This document shows positions 1 to 12,332 of a DNA stretch of 64,000 nt, in pieces (position 1 is the stretch's first letter; every line of letters starts with the position of its first letter). Under the pieces are notes generated by a model. That model was not told the origin of the DNA. It saw nothing but the letters and a program-made list of their open reading frames with translations, and made no database searches. The stretch is from NCBI GenBank assembly GCA_963678705.1, contig OY783210.1, positions 21,329,331 through 21,393,330 on the forward strand, given 5' to 3'. The translations under genes and the position numbers were made by a program. The stretch is from Panorpa germanica (Eukaryota; Arthropoda; Insecta; Mecoptera; Panorpidae).

Positions 1-1470
1 ACCCACATGCTGTGATCGTTGTAGACATTATTACGATTGCATAGTTATGCAACCAGCCAGCCACCATGTTGGATAGTGCTTTATAGGTACTTATATGTGT
101 ATCCTCGTATTAATATGATGGCGACGTTCAATTGCGCTCGATGAATTGCAAATACTTGTGTACGAAACTCATCCGAACCTCATGTGACTATGAGCATAGT
201 TTCTGAAATGCTCTAAAACGTACATATTGAAATATTCAAGAAATTTGAAGTTTACATGTTGAATGCCAACTGAAATACGATATACAATATTTCGGAGAAG
301 GACCGACAGGGGACAATGTTAAGTTTCTTCTCTTACGATCTAACAGAACCTTAGAATTGGCTTGAGGCAATCTAGCAAATGTGAATTTAATCAGGACTTG
401 GTGCGCTCCTATTCTGACCATTCCATATCTTCCCCATTATGAGTTTAATTAGCTAAATATTACATTCCATTATCATGTCTCGCATAGAATTATAAGACAA
501 ATAAACAGTTCGGATTACACAACTACATCATATATCTGTCCCTTTCTAAATATTCTCATCTCTTCACACAGCTCTAAATCAATTCAAGACCCAAATATTA
601 AGTAAATTCATCATCGCATAATAATCCACTAATTTCTTTAGAAACATCATTATAATCAACCAAATTCTCCCTTTATATAGAAGATCTATTGAATACGTTC
701 CAACTTTCAGCCCTTTCGGTTAAATGGGGTGGGTGGAATTGAAAGGGTTTGAAAGAGACCATCTTTAGAACTTCAGTTACCTATACCTGATATTACCACC
801 CTTATAACCTCCTGATCGTACTGCCATCTGTCAGGAGCGGGCGGCAGCTAGATCTCATTAACGAGTAATTAAGTTTGCCTAAGCTTAACGGATTAAACGG
901 GAGATTTAGGTATTCGCTTCTATTCTTAGATATATATTATAGTAGTATTATTAGTGGGGTACAACATGATGTAATTTCAAAATTTATTAATTCGATTATT
1001 ACTATTTTATGAAATAATTTGGCAAGAGGTTCATACATTTTTTTCACACAGATTTAATTTAATGGGTTAAAGGTTTTGTGTTAGTATAAGTGACAATAAC
1101 AATAAATCTGCAAGAAATACCATCAATGTATTGTATGCTAATAAGCAAATGTATTTACAGTAAATTGCTCATATGTCTTAAGGCTAGATTGTAATTGTTA
1201 TAATAATAATAAACAAACTAATTTTAATTGACTAATCCAAGCTGCAGTCTAGAAACATGGTAATTTTTAGATAGTCTGAGTTTACAATTTAAGCATTGCA
1301 TGTGCTTTTTTAACCTTTGTAATCTGGTAACTATTGTAACTTTTTAATAATATAAATTCAACCTTTCACCTTCAACCTTTTTATAATAAAAACAAAATAA
1401 TAAAAGATATTTACATTATCACTAGTTCATCAAAAAAGTAATTCGAAATTATTTTATGAATTTTATTTAC
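1..1470. other. AT-rich intergenic or intronic DNA, no gene seen
   Basis: I see no supported gene, RNA or bounded mobile element. Open frames here are short and have no domain or splice context. A somewhat GC-richer patch at about 700-880 has no reading frame I can defend. Confidence 0.5.
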
Positions 1471-1548
1471 CTGTTGGACAACACTAGTATCAGTGTTTAT
1501 ATGGATATATCCATAGTCAAGATGGAGGAATGGCACCCAGGCAAGGCT
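1471..1548 (-). other. Candidate 26-codon internal exon (or coincidental open frame)
   Basis: Read on the minus strand, this GC-richer island is open for 26 codons (SLAWVPFLHLDYGYIHIN at the start, VVQQ at the end). It is bounded by an AG and by CAG|GTAAAT, so it would be a phase 0-0 internal exon. The acceptor (ACCAAG) is weak and has no clear pyrimidine tract. The plus strand is also open across the island: a 33-codon frame starts at an ATG at about 1455 and ends in WHPGKALG. The coding strand is therefore uncertain, and I recognise neither product. It could be one exon of a large gene whose intron fills the region, or chance. Confidence 0.25.
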
Positions 1549-4500
1549 CTTGGTTAAATTAAGTTTAAGTCTTTAAATACTCTCCTATACATATACATTT
1601 AGTATTTCTTACATACATATATATGTATGTATATATTTGTATTTGTATTTGTGTATATAGTTTTGTTTGTATAAATGGGTAAATACATTATATAAGGTAA
1701 CATCTAATGTTGTTAATTTATTGAAAACAAAATTCAACGGATTACTGGAGCATCAGTTAGATTAATGTCATTCAGATTTCTGTATAGGTATAGAGAAGTT
1801 AGGTAAAGCGGTTGGAAGGTCGGTGAGAGGGATGGGTGACATCTTCTATGAATACAAAACAATGAAAAGTTTTCTGATTCTTCTGATTGGCGTTTTTTGA
1901 TGATTCAAGTATTCTTATGAGGAGCTTTTACAAGAATAATTTTTTTTCATCTGGACTTTTACTTATTATTGCCATTTTTTTTAGCCCTCCGTTAAACTGT
2001 TTACTTAGTTTTCTTCCGTAGTAGGTCTGAATTGCTCTATTTGCTCCAGGCTTAATTTTATACTAGAGGCTTGTCTATAAATGCATACGTTTATGATTTT
2101 TCAATACTAGGAACCGATTGTTGAACTTATAGATAATGAAAAAGTTAGTTAGTTATTTATTAATAATCTTTTAGTTAACTAGTTACTTATTTATTAATTA
2201 TCTATGACGAAAAATGTAACCAAGAAATTTTGCGTAGTTAAGCTACAGTTATGTTCTTAAGAACAAAAGAATAAAAGTATCAACCAAGGTTTATAATAAA
2301 CCGCAGTTAACTGAGAATTGAGAAGTCTATTATAATGAGGAAAGAAGTCTATTATAATGAGGTTCTACCGTATAAAGACACTCCGACACTCCAATTTCAA
2401 CAATCGACTTAAATTAGAACAGCAACAGCTGAAATCCGGTTTTTATGTCGTCATCAATTAAATTAACTTATAATTAATTTCTATTAATCAGAGTTAAATA
2501 ATGTCAAATTGTGTAACGTAAAGTTTAGTAGATAAAATCAACAAAAACACTGGCTGAGTGATTTTAATCAAGAGTTTAATGTTATGTTTTTTTGTTCTAA
2601 AATAAAACCAAGGTACGTTCTCGTAGGTATATAAAAACACAAGAACATTTGTTAATTAATGAAGGTGTTATCAGTGATGACAGGTGAGGTTAAAAAAATT
2701 CTAGTTAATTAGAATTTATGACACCAGATGGTTCGATGGTTCGCTCGCTCGTCGTCTTCGTAGCCGATGCTGAAGCTGAATGCTACTGAATATTGTGTGT
2801 TGTCTGTTCTTTTTTTGTTTTATTCAGTATTGTTTAAATTGAACAGAAATTTATTTACTGTGAATGAAAAAAGGGTTGCCAATGAAAGACTAGAATCCAG
2901 TGGCGTAACAACTCGGATTATGTTACGCCAAATACCATGAATTGTTTTAGGAAGTATTTCCCATTACCTTTTTTTAAATTTTAAGTATTAAAGGACTTAC
3001 ATTCCAGAAACTATGAACTATATATTGATGAAATTAGGAACTAGGACCTAAGGCAAGAAATAATTTTTATATAAGATATTATCAGTTATTTCAAATTGTA
3101 TATAATAAATATCTTTGTCAACTTTTCTAAAAAAATATGTGTCTTTTAATAGTGATTGAAAATATGAAAAAACAACTATAAATGATATCTTTAATATAAC
3201 TAATGCTTTTTGAATTAAACATTATTCTGGATCGCATCTAATCTTTTGATAGGTATAAAGTTTATTTTATAATAATATGTATTAGACGGTTAGAACATTA
3301 GATGGTTCAAGAAATTCATTTTCTTCTATAACTGAATCTTGTTTTCTAAGTGCATAATAATTGCACAACTCAATTCAATATTAAAGAGACTTTTTAAGAC
3401 TAAATAAATAAGGTAATATCCTAACTACAAATACCTGACTATCAAGTACAAACCTAAGGAATTTTTGTAAGCCAAATATTATACAAGAACATACCCGTAG
3501 TCACTGGTACATATATATATAATAGAGTTAATTAAGTAAATATATCTTGTTCTATTTTATTTATGAAGAGAAAAACTTGTAGGCATTCAGAAAAGCCCTC
3601 GTTAAAATTCTTATGAATCTATTATGAAGAAATTATACATATTGTATTGGCGGGTATAATAGGATTCCAAGTAATTATAGAGGAAGTTCCGAAGTTGGAA
3701 GTATCGTCAAAGAATGTTCTGAATATTTAAACCATCCTCCTTAAAAATACTGGTACTAATACTTAGCACTGAGCCAGCAAGAAAGCCAGAGGTTCTAAAG
3801 TTCAATTGAATAATAATTATTCACGCCTACAGCTTTTTGAACAGAAATATTCAAGGAGAAAGAAGATTATCAAAATTAGGTAATAAATTTATAACTCATA
3901 GGATCTTAAAAATATTGGATTAATGAAGATCCGTCCAGAAGGATTGAGATAAGGACATTGCAAATGTCTTTGACATCTGTATAAGGTAAATATACTAAAA
4001 TCCTCATTATAGTTGTGAAGAGGAAGAAGCAATCAAACACATAGTGTTGGGATATAGCATCTGACGCTTTGTGGAAAGAATTGTGCAAATTTTGATTGTG
4101 GACATAGCGCTCTTAAGTGACATCAAGCAATTTACTATACAACATGAAATTTTCCGATCACACACATTGATAAAAGCCTCTGGACAATGGTTTTGCAGCG
4201 AGAAAGAACCATTTCATTTATTTCGTAACCTTTGACACCTGGATTTATGTTATCAATGTTGTTATCTCTACACATTAGTTAATTGAGTCCTTTATTCCAT
4301 TTGATTAAGCTTGACTAACCTACCAGACCTCTCTATGCATGTTTGTATTTGTATACATTTGTTTATATATCATGTCTATCTTAATGCTTGATTCACAAGT
4401 CAACATCAAAGCTAATCCAAACAGGTTACTTTATGAACAGAGGCGTACTCTCTGAGGTATTAGCTTGGGCAATTGCAGATATATTATACTCGTATTAACC

Positions 4501-4595
4501 TAGGCACAATTATCCAAAAATATGTCTCTAAATCTATAAAAAATATTGACTTATTTGTTGACTGATTTCATATATTTTGATTACCAGTTGTAATC
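1549..4595. other. AT-rich DNA without recognised genes
   Basis: Apart from the short tandem duplication at 2322-2362 I see nothing that can be supported. A short frame at about 2660 (MKVLSVMT then GTGAGG) looks like a tiny first exon but has no partner exon I can find. Confidence 0.45.
2322..2362. repeat. Two-copy 22-bp tandem repeat
   Basis: The 19-mer GAAGTCTATTATAATGAGG occurs at 2322-2340 and again at 2344-2362, separated by AAA, giving a 22-bp period with two copies. It is a local duplication with no assigned function. Confidence 0.85.
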
Positions 4596-4968
4596 TTTTT
4601 CTTTTTTTTAGAATTTGAGGCGATTCCTACGACTCGGTCATATTCGCCTGAAGTTAATTTATTTTAATTAAATTTGATTTATTATATTTATATCATTAAG
4701 GAATTCCAGTTCCATATTGTGGGCACGTTATTAGTAGATGATGGACTGTTATTTGTGTCTGACAGTTGCTGCACTGCAGAGCTGTTGTTTTACTGATTAG
4801 ATGTTGATGCGTCAATGTCGTATGTCCTGTTCTTAGTCTGAAGATGGTTTTTTCGAATTGTCTATTACTATGATAAGAAGTTTCCCACTTTTTTGTATTT
4901 TCCTTAATTAATCTCACTTTGTTGTTACTTATTTGCGTCCAGCACAGTTGTAATTTAGTTGATTGCTA
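4596..4968 (-). pseudogene. 3' end of a non-LTR (Jockey/I-type) retrotransposon, truncated
   Basis: The minus-strand frame ending at 4696 carries the typical C-terminus of insect LINE ORF2 proteins: an RLRTGHTTLTH block followed by a Cys/His cluster (CSNCQ ... HHLLITC). The frame is open back to a stop at 4968-4966, with a lysine/tryptophan-rich lead-in (NNKVRLIKEN, then KKWETS). Downstream on the same strand a short untranslated stretch ends in an A-rich tail at about 4609-4596, seen as T-rich on the plus strand. The endonuclease and reverse transcriptase are absent, as in common 5'-truncated insertions. No target duplication was found. The family is inferred from motif style; the exact clade is not determined. 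Confidence 0.75.
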
Positions 4969-7900
4969 TTTCTCGCCTTTGAGATAAAAATCGTTAATAT
5001 CAATTTGACAGAGGACTCAATTTCGTACAATTTGTGTATTGATTTAAAGACACCTGATCAAGAAATCTAATTGAATAATGAAGTTGTAATTCAGATGAAT
5101 CAGTGAAGATCATGTTACAAAGATATTGTAGCATTTATAGGCCGCAGACACGTATTAAACAATTTATGATACCACGAATTCAATACCACAGAAAACCATA
5201 CACCAATACACTAGAAAATGAACAAACATGGTGACCACGTGATCTAGCTCTAGTCACGTGACCATTTGGTATCATCCGTGCACCAGGACGTGTGTACGTG
5301 ATATAGAGTAACTCTCACGCACCATACGAACTAAACTGAACTCAACCAGATTATTGCGTGTTTGTGGAAAATGATTTTATTATAGAGGAAAAATCGGTGC
5401 AGATAATCATGAACTCTGTCAGAAAATTGTATTTTGTTCAGATTTATTTCGTTTGCATTATGTTTGTAGATGAAATTTAATTAAATAATATAATTTGATT
5501 AAGATCGAGTGAGTGTATCAATCTTATTCTGTTTATTGTAATTAAGAGAGTGATCCGAAAATAATTGGCCCGCTTTATGCATCTGTTCACCAAAATATAT
5601 TTTTAGTACGAGGTGGTACAGTTTTATGGTTCTCTTCCACCACAAACCAGTGAATATAGACTGTCAACTGTTAGCAAATCGTACGTTTCTTTTTGAGGGG
5701 TATGAACGTCCTGGGATGCCAGAGGGGAAACACGAAATAGATATACTTTTATCTCTTTCTACCCAAACAACCATTTTGACACCGTATTATAACCTAAAAA
5801 TATGACTATTTTACATGCTTTGACATGAGTTATATCTCTGAAGTACATGTGTCCAGTTTATGTATTTAATTGTTTGTGATTTATTTTGATATATTTTTAT
5901 AAACATGCGTTTCAATAAATCTTCTTTCGATTTGCATCGCATATTAACAAAGCAGTTAATAATATATAAGCAAAGATAATATGTTAACTGCATTTTTATG
6001 CATATGAAATTTATTCCAAATATGTAGATGCCATAACTATAATTCTTAATATCAAGTACTTATCTAGTATTAACTTAATTTTGAGATGTGGAGTATTATG
6101 CAAGCAAATGACTTATATTTTATTATTTATTTTTAATTTATTATTGTAATAACTTTTTATTTTTGTCCAATTTATTATTTTATTTTTTTCTCTGTTAATA
6201 TTATTAATAAAATTTAATATAAAAATATACTTAACGTGCCCGGTCGTCTTTGTTTTTATTTTTTCATGGACAGGGGTTCGGTAAGAGGGAAAAACGATAT
6301 AGTGGTGTATTGATAAACATTAAAGAAGAAACAATATGTCGTTCTATATTCGTTCGTTCTATACGATTAAACCTTAAACTCTGTAATTTTTGAAAGGTGG
6401 TATTATGGTATAACCACCCGCACCGCACCCCACCGTATGGGTGTATTTCAATTAAATAAATATTCAAAAACAGATATTCCTTGTAAAAACTTTTAATTGT
6501 TTTAAATTTTAATTAAAGTTGATTTAGGTTTAAGTATTACTCAACGAGTTTCGCATATATAATACAATTATCTAAGGTTAAACAAAAAGTACGAGCTCAT
6601 GTTCATATCAAAGGTAATTTAATCTAATCTACTATAATGTACTCGTATTACAACGAAAGAGTTTCCAAAGTCGTTCATTTCCGTTAGTGACAACAATATT
6701 TTCTAAACAAAAATTAACCTATTGTCAAGGGAAACTCTTCCTAGCTCTCAGATCCGGCTTCGTGAGTTGTGAGTTGTTCGACTTGTCCTGACTTGATTAA
6801 TTGATGGATGAGGAAGCTTTGCAGATTCCTTCAATATGTGTTTACAGCGGCTTTAACATTTTTCTCCTTAGATATATGAAATCAAAGATTTCTTTTCCTA
6901 CTTTTCTAACTTTAGTTAATTTTTTGATGCAAGTAGTAGTATATGGTAATATGCGTAATCATTTTTAAAGCATAGGTTTTAGAAGCATGTACTCCATACT
7001 TTCTAAAACTAGAACATACTTTATAGTTATTAAGAATACAGTGGTCTCTTTCTTCTGTCCTAAGGAAAATGAAATTTCATAAAGTTACTATCAGTAACTA
7101 ATATTTTACAAATAGAACAATGTATTACTTTCATTATTTTCTATATTCATACACTTCTGATGTTTCTTTGTGCATCATGTTCTTATAGCAGAATTTCCCT
7201 CTCTTCCCTTCCCTTAACTTGCCCTTCTGCAGCTTTCAGTTTTCTAACATAGTTTATACCATGGCTTTGTTTATAACGGATACGAGTTTGAGTTCAAATA
7301 ATTTGCAAGCATTCAAATTGTGATCCACTTATTTAGAGGCACGCCTCTTCATCAAGTAATAAACTATAGTTTAAGTTATGAGAGATTGTGGAGTCTGCGC
7401 TGAGTCGTACCCTAAGGGTGATCTTTCATAAATTGAACTATATCAACGTAGTAGAAATATGCTCACATTAAATTAAAGTAACGCATTTATTAAATCTATT
7501 GAGCGCATAAAATGATGTATAAATTTACTAGATTTTATTTCTTAGTTCTAATACAAACTAGAGAAGAAGCTCATCTCTATTCCATTGAAGCCATGACCTT
7601 ACTGTTACTCCATGCTCTCTTCTGTTATCTTTTGTTGAAAACAACTGTACAAGTGTACACCATGTCTGACACGAGACGCAGTTAATTAAATATTTGTTCC
7701 TCGTCTTCTGTTCTTCCTTTTAAGTCTAGTGCTTTAGTGTTGGAAAAAACTAAATTCTTACGGGTTCAAAGGATACTTCGTTATATGTTCGAACTAGGCT
7801 AAATAAAGGTACCTTGCTTCTTTAAGATGTGCAAACAAAGACAGTGCTAATAATTATTTCTAAAGACACTCGTATCGCAAGTGTTAACCTCCTAAAGCAT

Positions 7901-10583
7901 GCTTCTATTTAATTTTAACACTTTTACTTCGAAATGATAGTAATGCAAAAGAATATATTAGAAATGACGTACATATAGTACTGATTGTTACCACCATTGG
8001 CGCTGTGTAATACCAGAATGTCATTATATAAAATCGCACATCTTAACAATTCTGTGGTGCAGACACCTCTAGTGCTTCTACTGGTGCTGGAGGTTTACGG
8101 GGGTGAACGGGGGGCAGAGGGTTTTCTCCTAATATATAACTTAATAGACGTCCACAGTAGATAACGGAGATATATTGGATACGATAAATAATTTTAATTA
8201 ATTCTTGGTTTTGCTAGTATACTTTTTATTTTTATTTGTAGAATATAAATAATTGAAGTATATATTCGATTTAAGTTACTTTATTAAATATATTATTCCA
8301 ATATATTTTACTTTATTTTTACAATTTTAGGGCTGCCAACCGTTTTTCTTTAAGACGTTTTGTTCTGTGTCAATTCTAAAGATTATGAACTTATGGTTAT
8401 GAGATTATGCTCACTCTTCGGAAAGTTGGCAACACTGATGTCCCAAATATAGAAAATGTAAAACAATAATAGCTACCAATACTATGAACATTTTCTTGAC
8501 TTTTTCTTATCTATGTTTATAATATGGAACACGTTTTTCTTCTTTTTTTTCCGACAGAAATTTAATTCCAATAGTCAATCAGTCATTTCGAGTAGTGCCC
8601 CTGACATTAATTGGAACTGACGTGTCATTTTCTTTTCATCGTACCTATAAACTATAACTCACATTAGATAGATGTATAAAATATCTATTTTGAATATAAG
8701 AATAAACGTGTTGTAGTCAACTTTAGTTAGGGGTACTGCAAATAATTTATATTTCGTTTTCCTCAGACCTTGAGTTCTTACAATATAATTTGTCAGAAGA
8801 TATTGGGTTCGAGCTGAGTGATTATTTGGTAATTTACGATGACAGCTGGTTCTTTTACTTGTATCTTAAATTAAGCTATTTTTTATTGTTTGACTGAAAT
8901 GAGAAAATAACACAAATGCTGTTAACATTGTAATATACAGATTATTAAATACATGAGTTGTATTTCAAGAAGATAGATGGCATTATTATCGTATCTTTAT
9001 CTTGATGACTGAGTATTTAATATTTCGGAGAATACAGCTTTTGTAATTCATTAAAAAAAATAATTTCTTATTGTTAGAAAGTATACAAAAATCAACGTAT
9101 GGTTTGAAACTTTACATAAATTCAAATCCCATTCAAATTAAATAAAAATATTTCCGTGTATGTTTTATGTTTAGCAGATATGATATAAATATGTTCCAAT
9201 ACAATATTCACCACTTATTACGCACGCTCTTTATTAAGCCAGCTTTCACCTAGAAGCCCCCAACCCCCTCTTTAAGCTTTCCCTCTGAACAAAGCTCACT
9301 TCCGCATAATCTTTACAAGTACCTATCCTTAGTTAAATCATCCGCGAGATTATAACAAGTAAATATTTATCAGAGTTCCAGTGTACTTGTACTTGTACTT
9401 GTATAATAATGCGTTAGCGGTTTGTTAACTTTTTAATTATTATGAATTATGTACTACTTCAAACACATAAAGCTTTACCATTCGTTAAAGCCTCATTTAA
9501 AGCTCAAAGAATATATTTTAAGTATTAATTTATTTTTATTTAAACTTTAATAGGGGCTTCACATAGAATTTAATTAAAAATCTTTTCTCCTTTTTTTTAA
9601 GTTCAAACAATGGCCAACGGCTCATTTTTTAAGTAAAAACTTTTTGTATAAAGCCTCTGACAAATTACGGAGTTTTTACGAAAGTAAATATATTAAAATA
9701 TAGCACATAAGGTCTTAAGTTAGTATATTACAAATTTTATAATATTTCTATATTAAATTTTAATCCCTTCTTCCTTTTTTTTTCTTGTACAAATATTGAG
9801 CGTTCCGTTTATACACAATTTATAGACTTTTACAGTTTATATTAGCAGTCGGATACTGCTATATGGTATTTACTGGGTATTTATTTATTTAACTTAACTC
9901 TCATGTATTATTTGAATTACAAATTATTTAATTATGTTTTATACACCTCCCCTCGCTTCTCTCCACTGCCCTTATCGTTAGCTCTGTTCATATTAAAACA
10001 AGCTTTATTCAAGCATATTATCAAACGCTTCTCAAAAGTTTAAATTTTGATTCAAGACAAATGAAATGGGCACTGCAAAGGACCGTTTTGAAAGAAACAA
10101 AAGCTACTTATAACCGCTCTCGCCTGGCGTTAGCTTAACTCGATTCATGAGCGATATTTTGACACAAGTCAAGGGAAATTTGCTCTCTCGGCAAATGTAT
10201 CGCTCGAGGGGCATTGGGCGAACGAAAGTCTAGAATGAACTTGTGAAAACGGGGTCTCGGCATACAGACAAATGTTTTGACAAATATCTGGCCTAGAGAG
10301 AACTGCCTTAAAGAATGAATTTGATTATGAATAAGAATCAAATGGTTGCTTGTATGTTGGCTGTAATAGAATAATGAACAATTATAATTACTACAAGTTT
10401 AGGCAAAAAAAACTGGAATAATTTGGTGAGGACACGTGTATGAGTTAAAATTATAATTATATAATATAATGTATACATAAGTTTTGAATTATAGATGGCG
10501 CTAATATTTGATATACGATGTTCTGTCGTGGTTTTCGATATTCTAATAGTAGATCTATAATATCGGTATTATCACAAGTATTG
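4969..10583. other. Long AT-rich stretch without supported genes
   Basis: No gene or delimited element can be supported except the paired E-box palindrome at 5231-5265. There are small GC-richer patches at about 6380-6440, 8050-8120 and 10100-10300. Short open frames such as 7593-7685 (30 codons with a leucine-rich start) and 6264-6467 (minus) have no splice or domain support. Confidence 0.45.
5231..5265. promoter_or_regulatory. Inverted pair of CACGTG E-boxes
   Basis: CACGTG occurs at 5236-5241 and 5255-5260 within an imperfect inverted repeat (TGGTGACCACGTGA against TCACGTGACCA). CACGTG is the canonical bHLH E-box. No promoter or gene is visible beside it, so a regulatory role is only a possibility. 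Confidence 0.3.
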
Positions 10584-10591
10584 CTAAGGAC

Positions 10592-10753
10592 CAGAGATGT
10601 GCACAAATGGTTTTCAAAAGCATTTAAATACAAAATGCAAATACCTCGTTATTTTCCTATCTCAAATGTTTACTGATTAACACTATGAAGTAACAAAAAT
10701 GAAAAAAGTATTTTGTATTTTCCAAATATGTATTTGAAAAACGCACATCTCTG
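10592..10753. mobile_element. hAT-like MITE with 8-bp target duplication
   Basis: A 162-bp non-coding element with terminal inverted repeats that begin CAGAGATGTGC at both ends. It is flanked by an 8-bp direct repeat, CTAAGGAC at 10584-10591 and GTAAGGAC at 10754-10761, with one mismatch. The CAGRG-type terminus and 8-bp duplication are hallmarks of hAT transposons. It has no coding capacity, so it would have moved with a transposase supplied by another element. The single mismatch in the duplication suggests some age. Confidence 0.8.
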
Positions 10754-11858
10754 GTAAGGACCATATGCTAAATGGGCAATTTTCCAAGGTCTTTATCAAC
10801 AAGAGACACAAGAGAAATTTACAAAAGAAAATACAAACATGTTTGTAGAAATATAACGTCTTAACTTCCTAAATTGTCAAACCTTCCTTATATTTGTTTC
10901 AAGTACATAATATAAACCAATATTGAATTTGCAGTACATACTGCTAGCAGCATGAACTAAGTAATATTTTATAGCTTCCTGGCTTACGTTTAAAATGTTA
11001 AAAAAAACAAAAGAAACAATATTTAATTTAAGAAGACTTTTGACGTTAATTTTCCAACATCTCTAGAGATGGCGCCTTATAAAAGCGGTACCTGGCTACC
11101 AGTACTAACAGACTTGTTCAAGTGTGGTGTAAAGATTCTGTAACCAGTGGTACTACTACATTTATAATATATTGTATAGTTTATTATTAATCCCATTACT
11201 AAAAAATTACTTTTGTTTCTCTTGCAAATTTAAGGTATTTGATTTAACTACATGAGGTACCTAATTCATCTAATACTGTTGCTATAATCATATATACTTG
11301 TAGTCTAATGTGTTATTTTCAAATTGTTTCTCTATTGCCCAAGTTAAAATTCATCGTTTAATATATCTACAATAAATAATTTTATAAACTTCATATAATC
11401 GTTGTTTACAGAATCCTCGCACTAGCTGACTTTACGAGAGGCTCTTTTCTTCATTTTAACATCGGATTAATTACATCTCTTTTCTCTCATCCGTCGCTAC
11501 ATTTTTTTAATCTCACAACCCTATCGCAGCGATAATATTGTTAAATTTATTTGAAGTTTTTATTAGAAGATAACCATAATGTGCCGAGTACACGAGACAC
11601 GAGACACGAAATGCGAGTACTGACTATTCAACCCTGTAGTCAGTATTACTACAATACACTGCCACTGTCACTGTTCTGAATTGTGTTCCTATTGTGTTAC
11701 ATTGGTTGCCAACCAGTTCATTGAAGGCACATTTCATTTGTTTTTGAAAACACGTCATCATTTTTTCATAGTTAAAAGTTTTGATGTATCTATATTATCC
11801 ATTTTTATCGATTCTCTAGATCTTGTACTTATTTAAATTTAAATTAAATACATTTGTG

Positions 11859-12332
11859 TTAAGTAGCATTCCCACTCACTGCTTTAATTTAATTTTATAT
11901 TTTGTATTTAATTTAAATTGTTTAGCATATGGCAATACGCGTAGTCGTTCACAGTACCATTATTAATTTAATTTATTTTTAAGTTTTCTTAGTTTTTTTA
12001 GAACCTTAGAAGGTCCAATGTTTATTAAATTAAAAATATTAAATTAAGAAAAACTATATTATATTAGAACCTCTAAAATGTGACAATCTGCCAAAATGCC
12101 ATTTTGTCATAAATAAAGAAATAAAAACAATTTCTATTTCACCTTCAATTTTGTCCAACTGTCGAACTGTCAACATTTATATTACTAAAGACGTATGCGC
12201 ACCAACTAAATTAACAAACTCAAACACGAATATGACTAGGAATGCCTATTCTGAAATACTGAAATCTAGATTAAAATATGAGATAAAAACAATAAATTAA
12301 ATATCAAAACAGTGAGTGGGAATGAGGCTTTA
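11859..12332 (+). mobile_element. TIR element (MITE family A), copy 1
   Basis: The terminal inverted repeat CATTCCCACTCACTG lies at 11867-11881, with its complement ending at 12324. A second copy at 32257-32795 matches in reverse orientation: conserved internal blocks include the stretch around the TAAGTA/CATTCCC end, an ACCTT..GAACCT-like hairpin zone and a CAATTTTGTC..AACTGTC block. The flanks TTAAGTAG (left) and AGGCTTTA (right) are also shared with copy 2, so the ends lie at least 8 bp outside the core TIR. The target duplication is unresolved. No transposase is encoded. A short plus-strand frame that starts in the right TIR at 12312 is incidental. Confidence 0.8.

Noticed and set aside
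7593..7685. 30-codon plus ORF with leucine-rich start (MTLLLLHALFCYLLL)
   Set aside because: Looks like a signal peptide, but it has no promoter, splice site or poly(A) context and is short enough to be chance.
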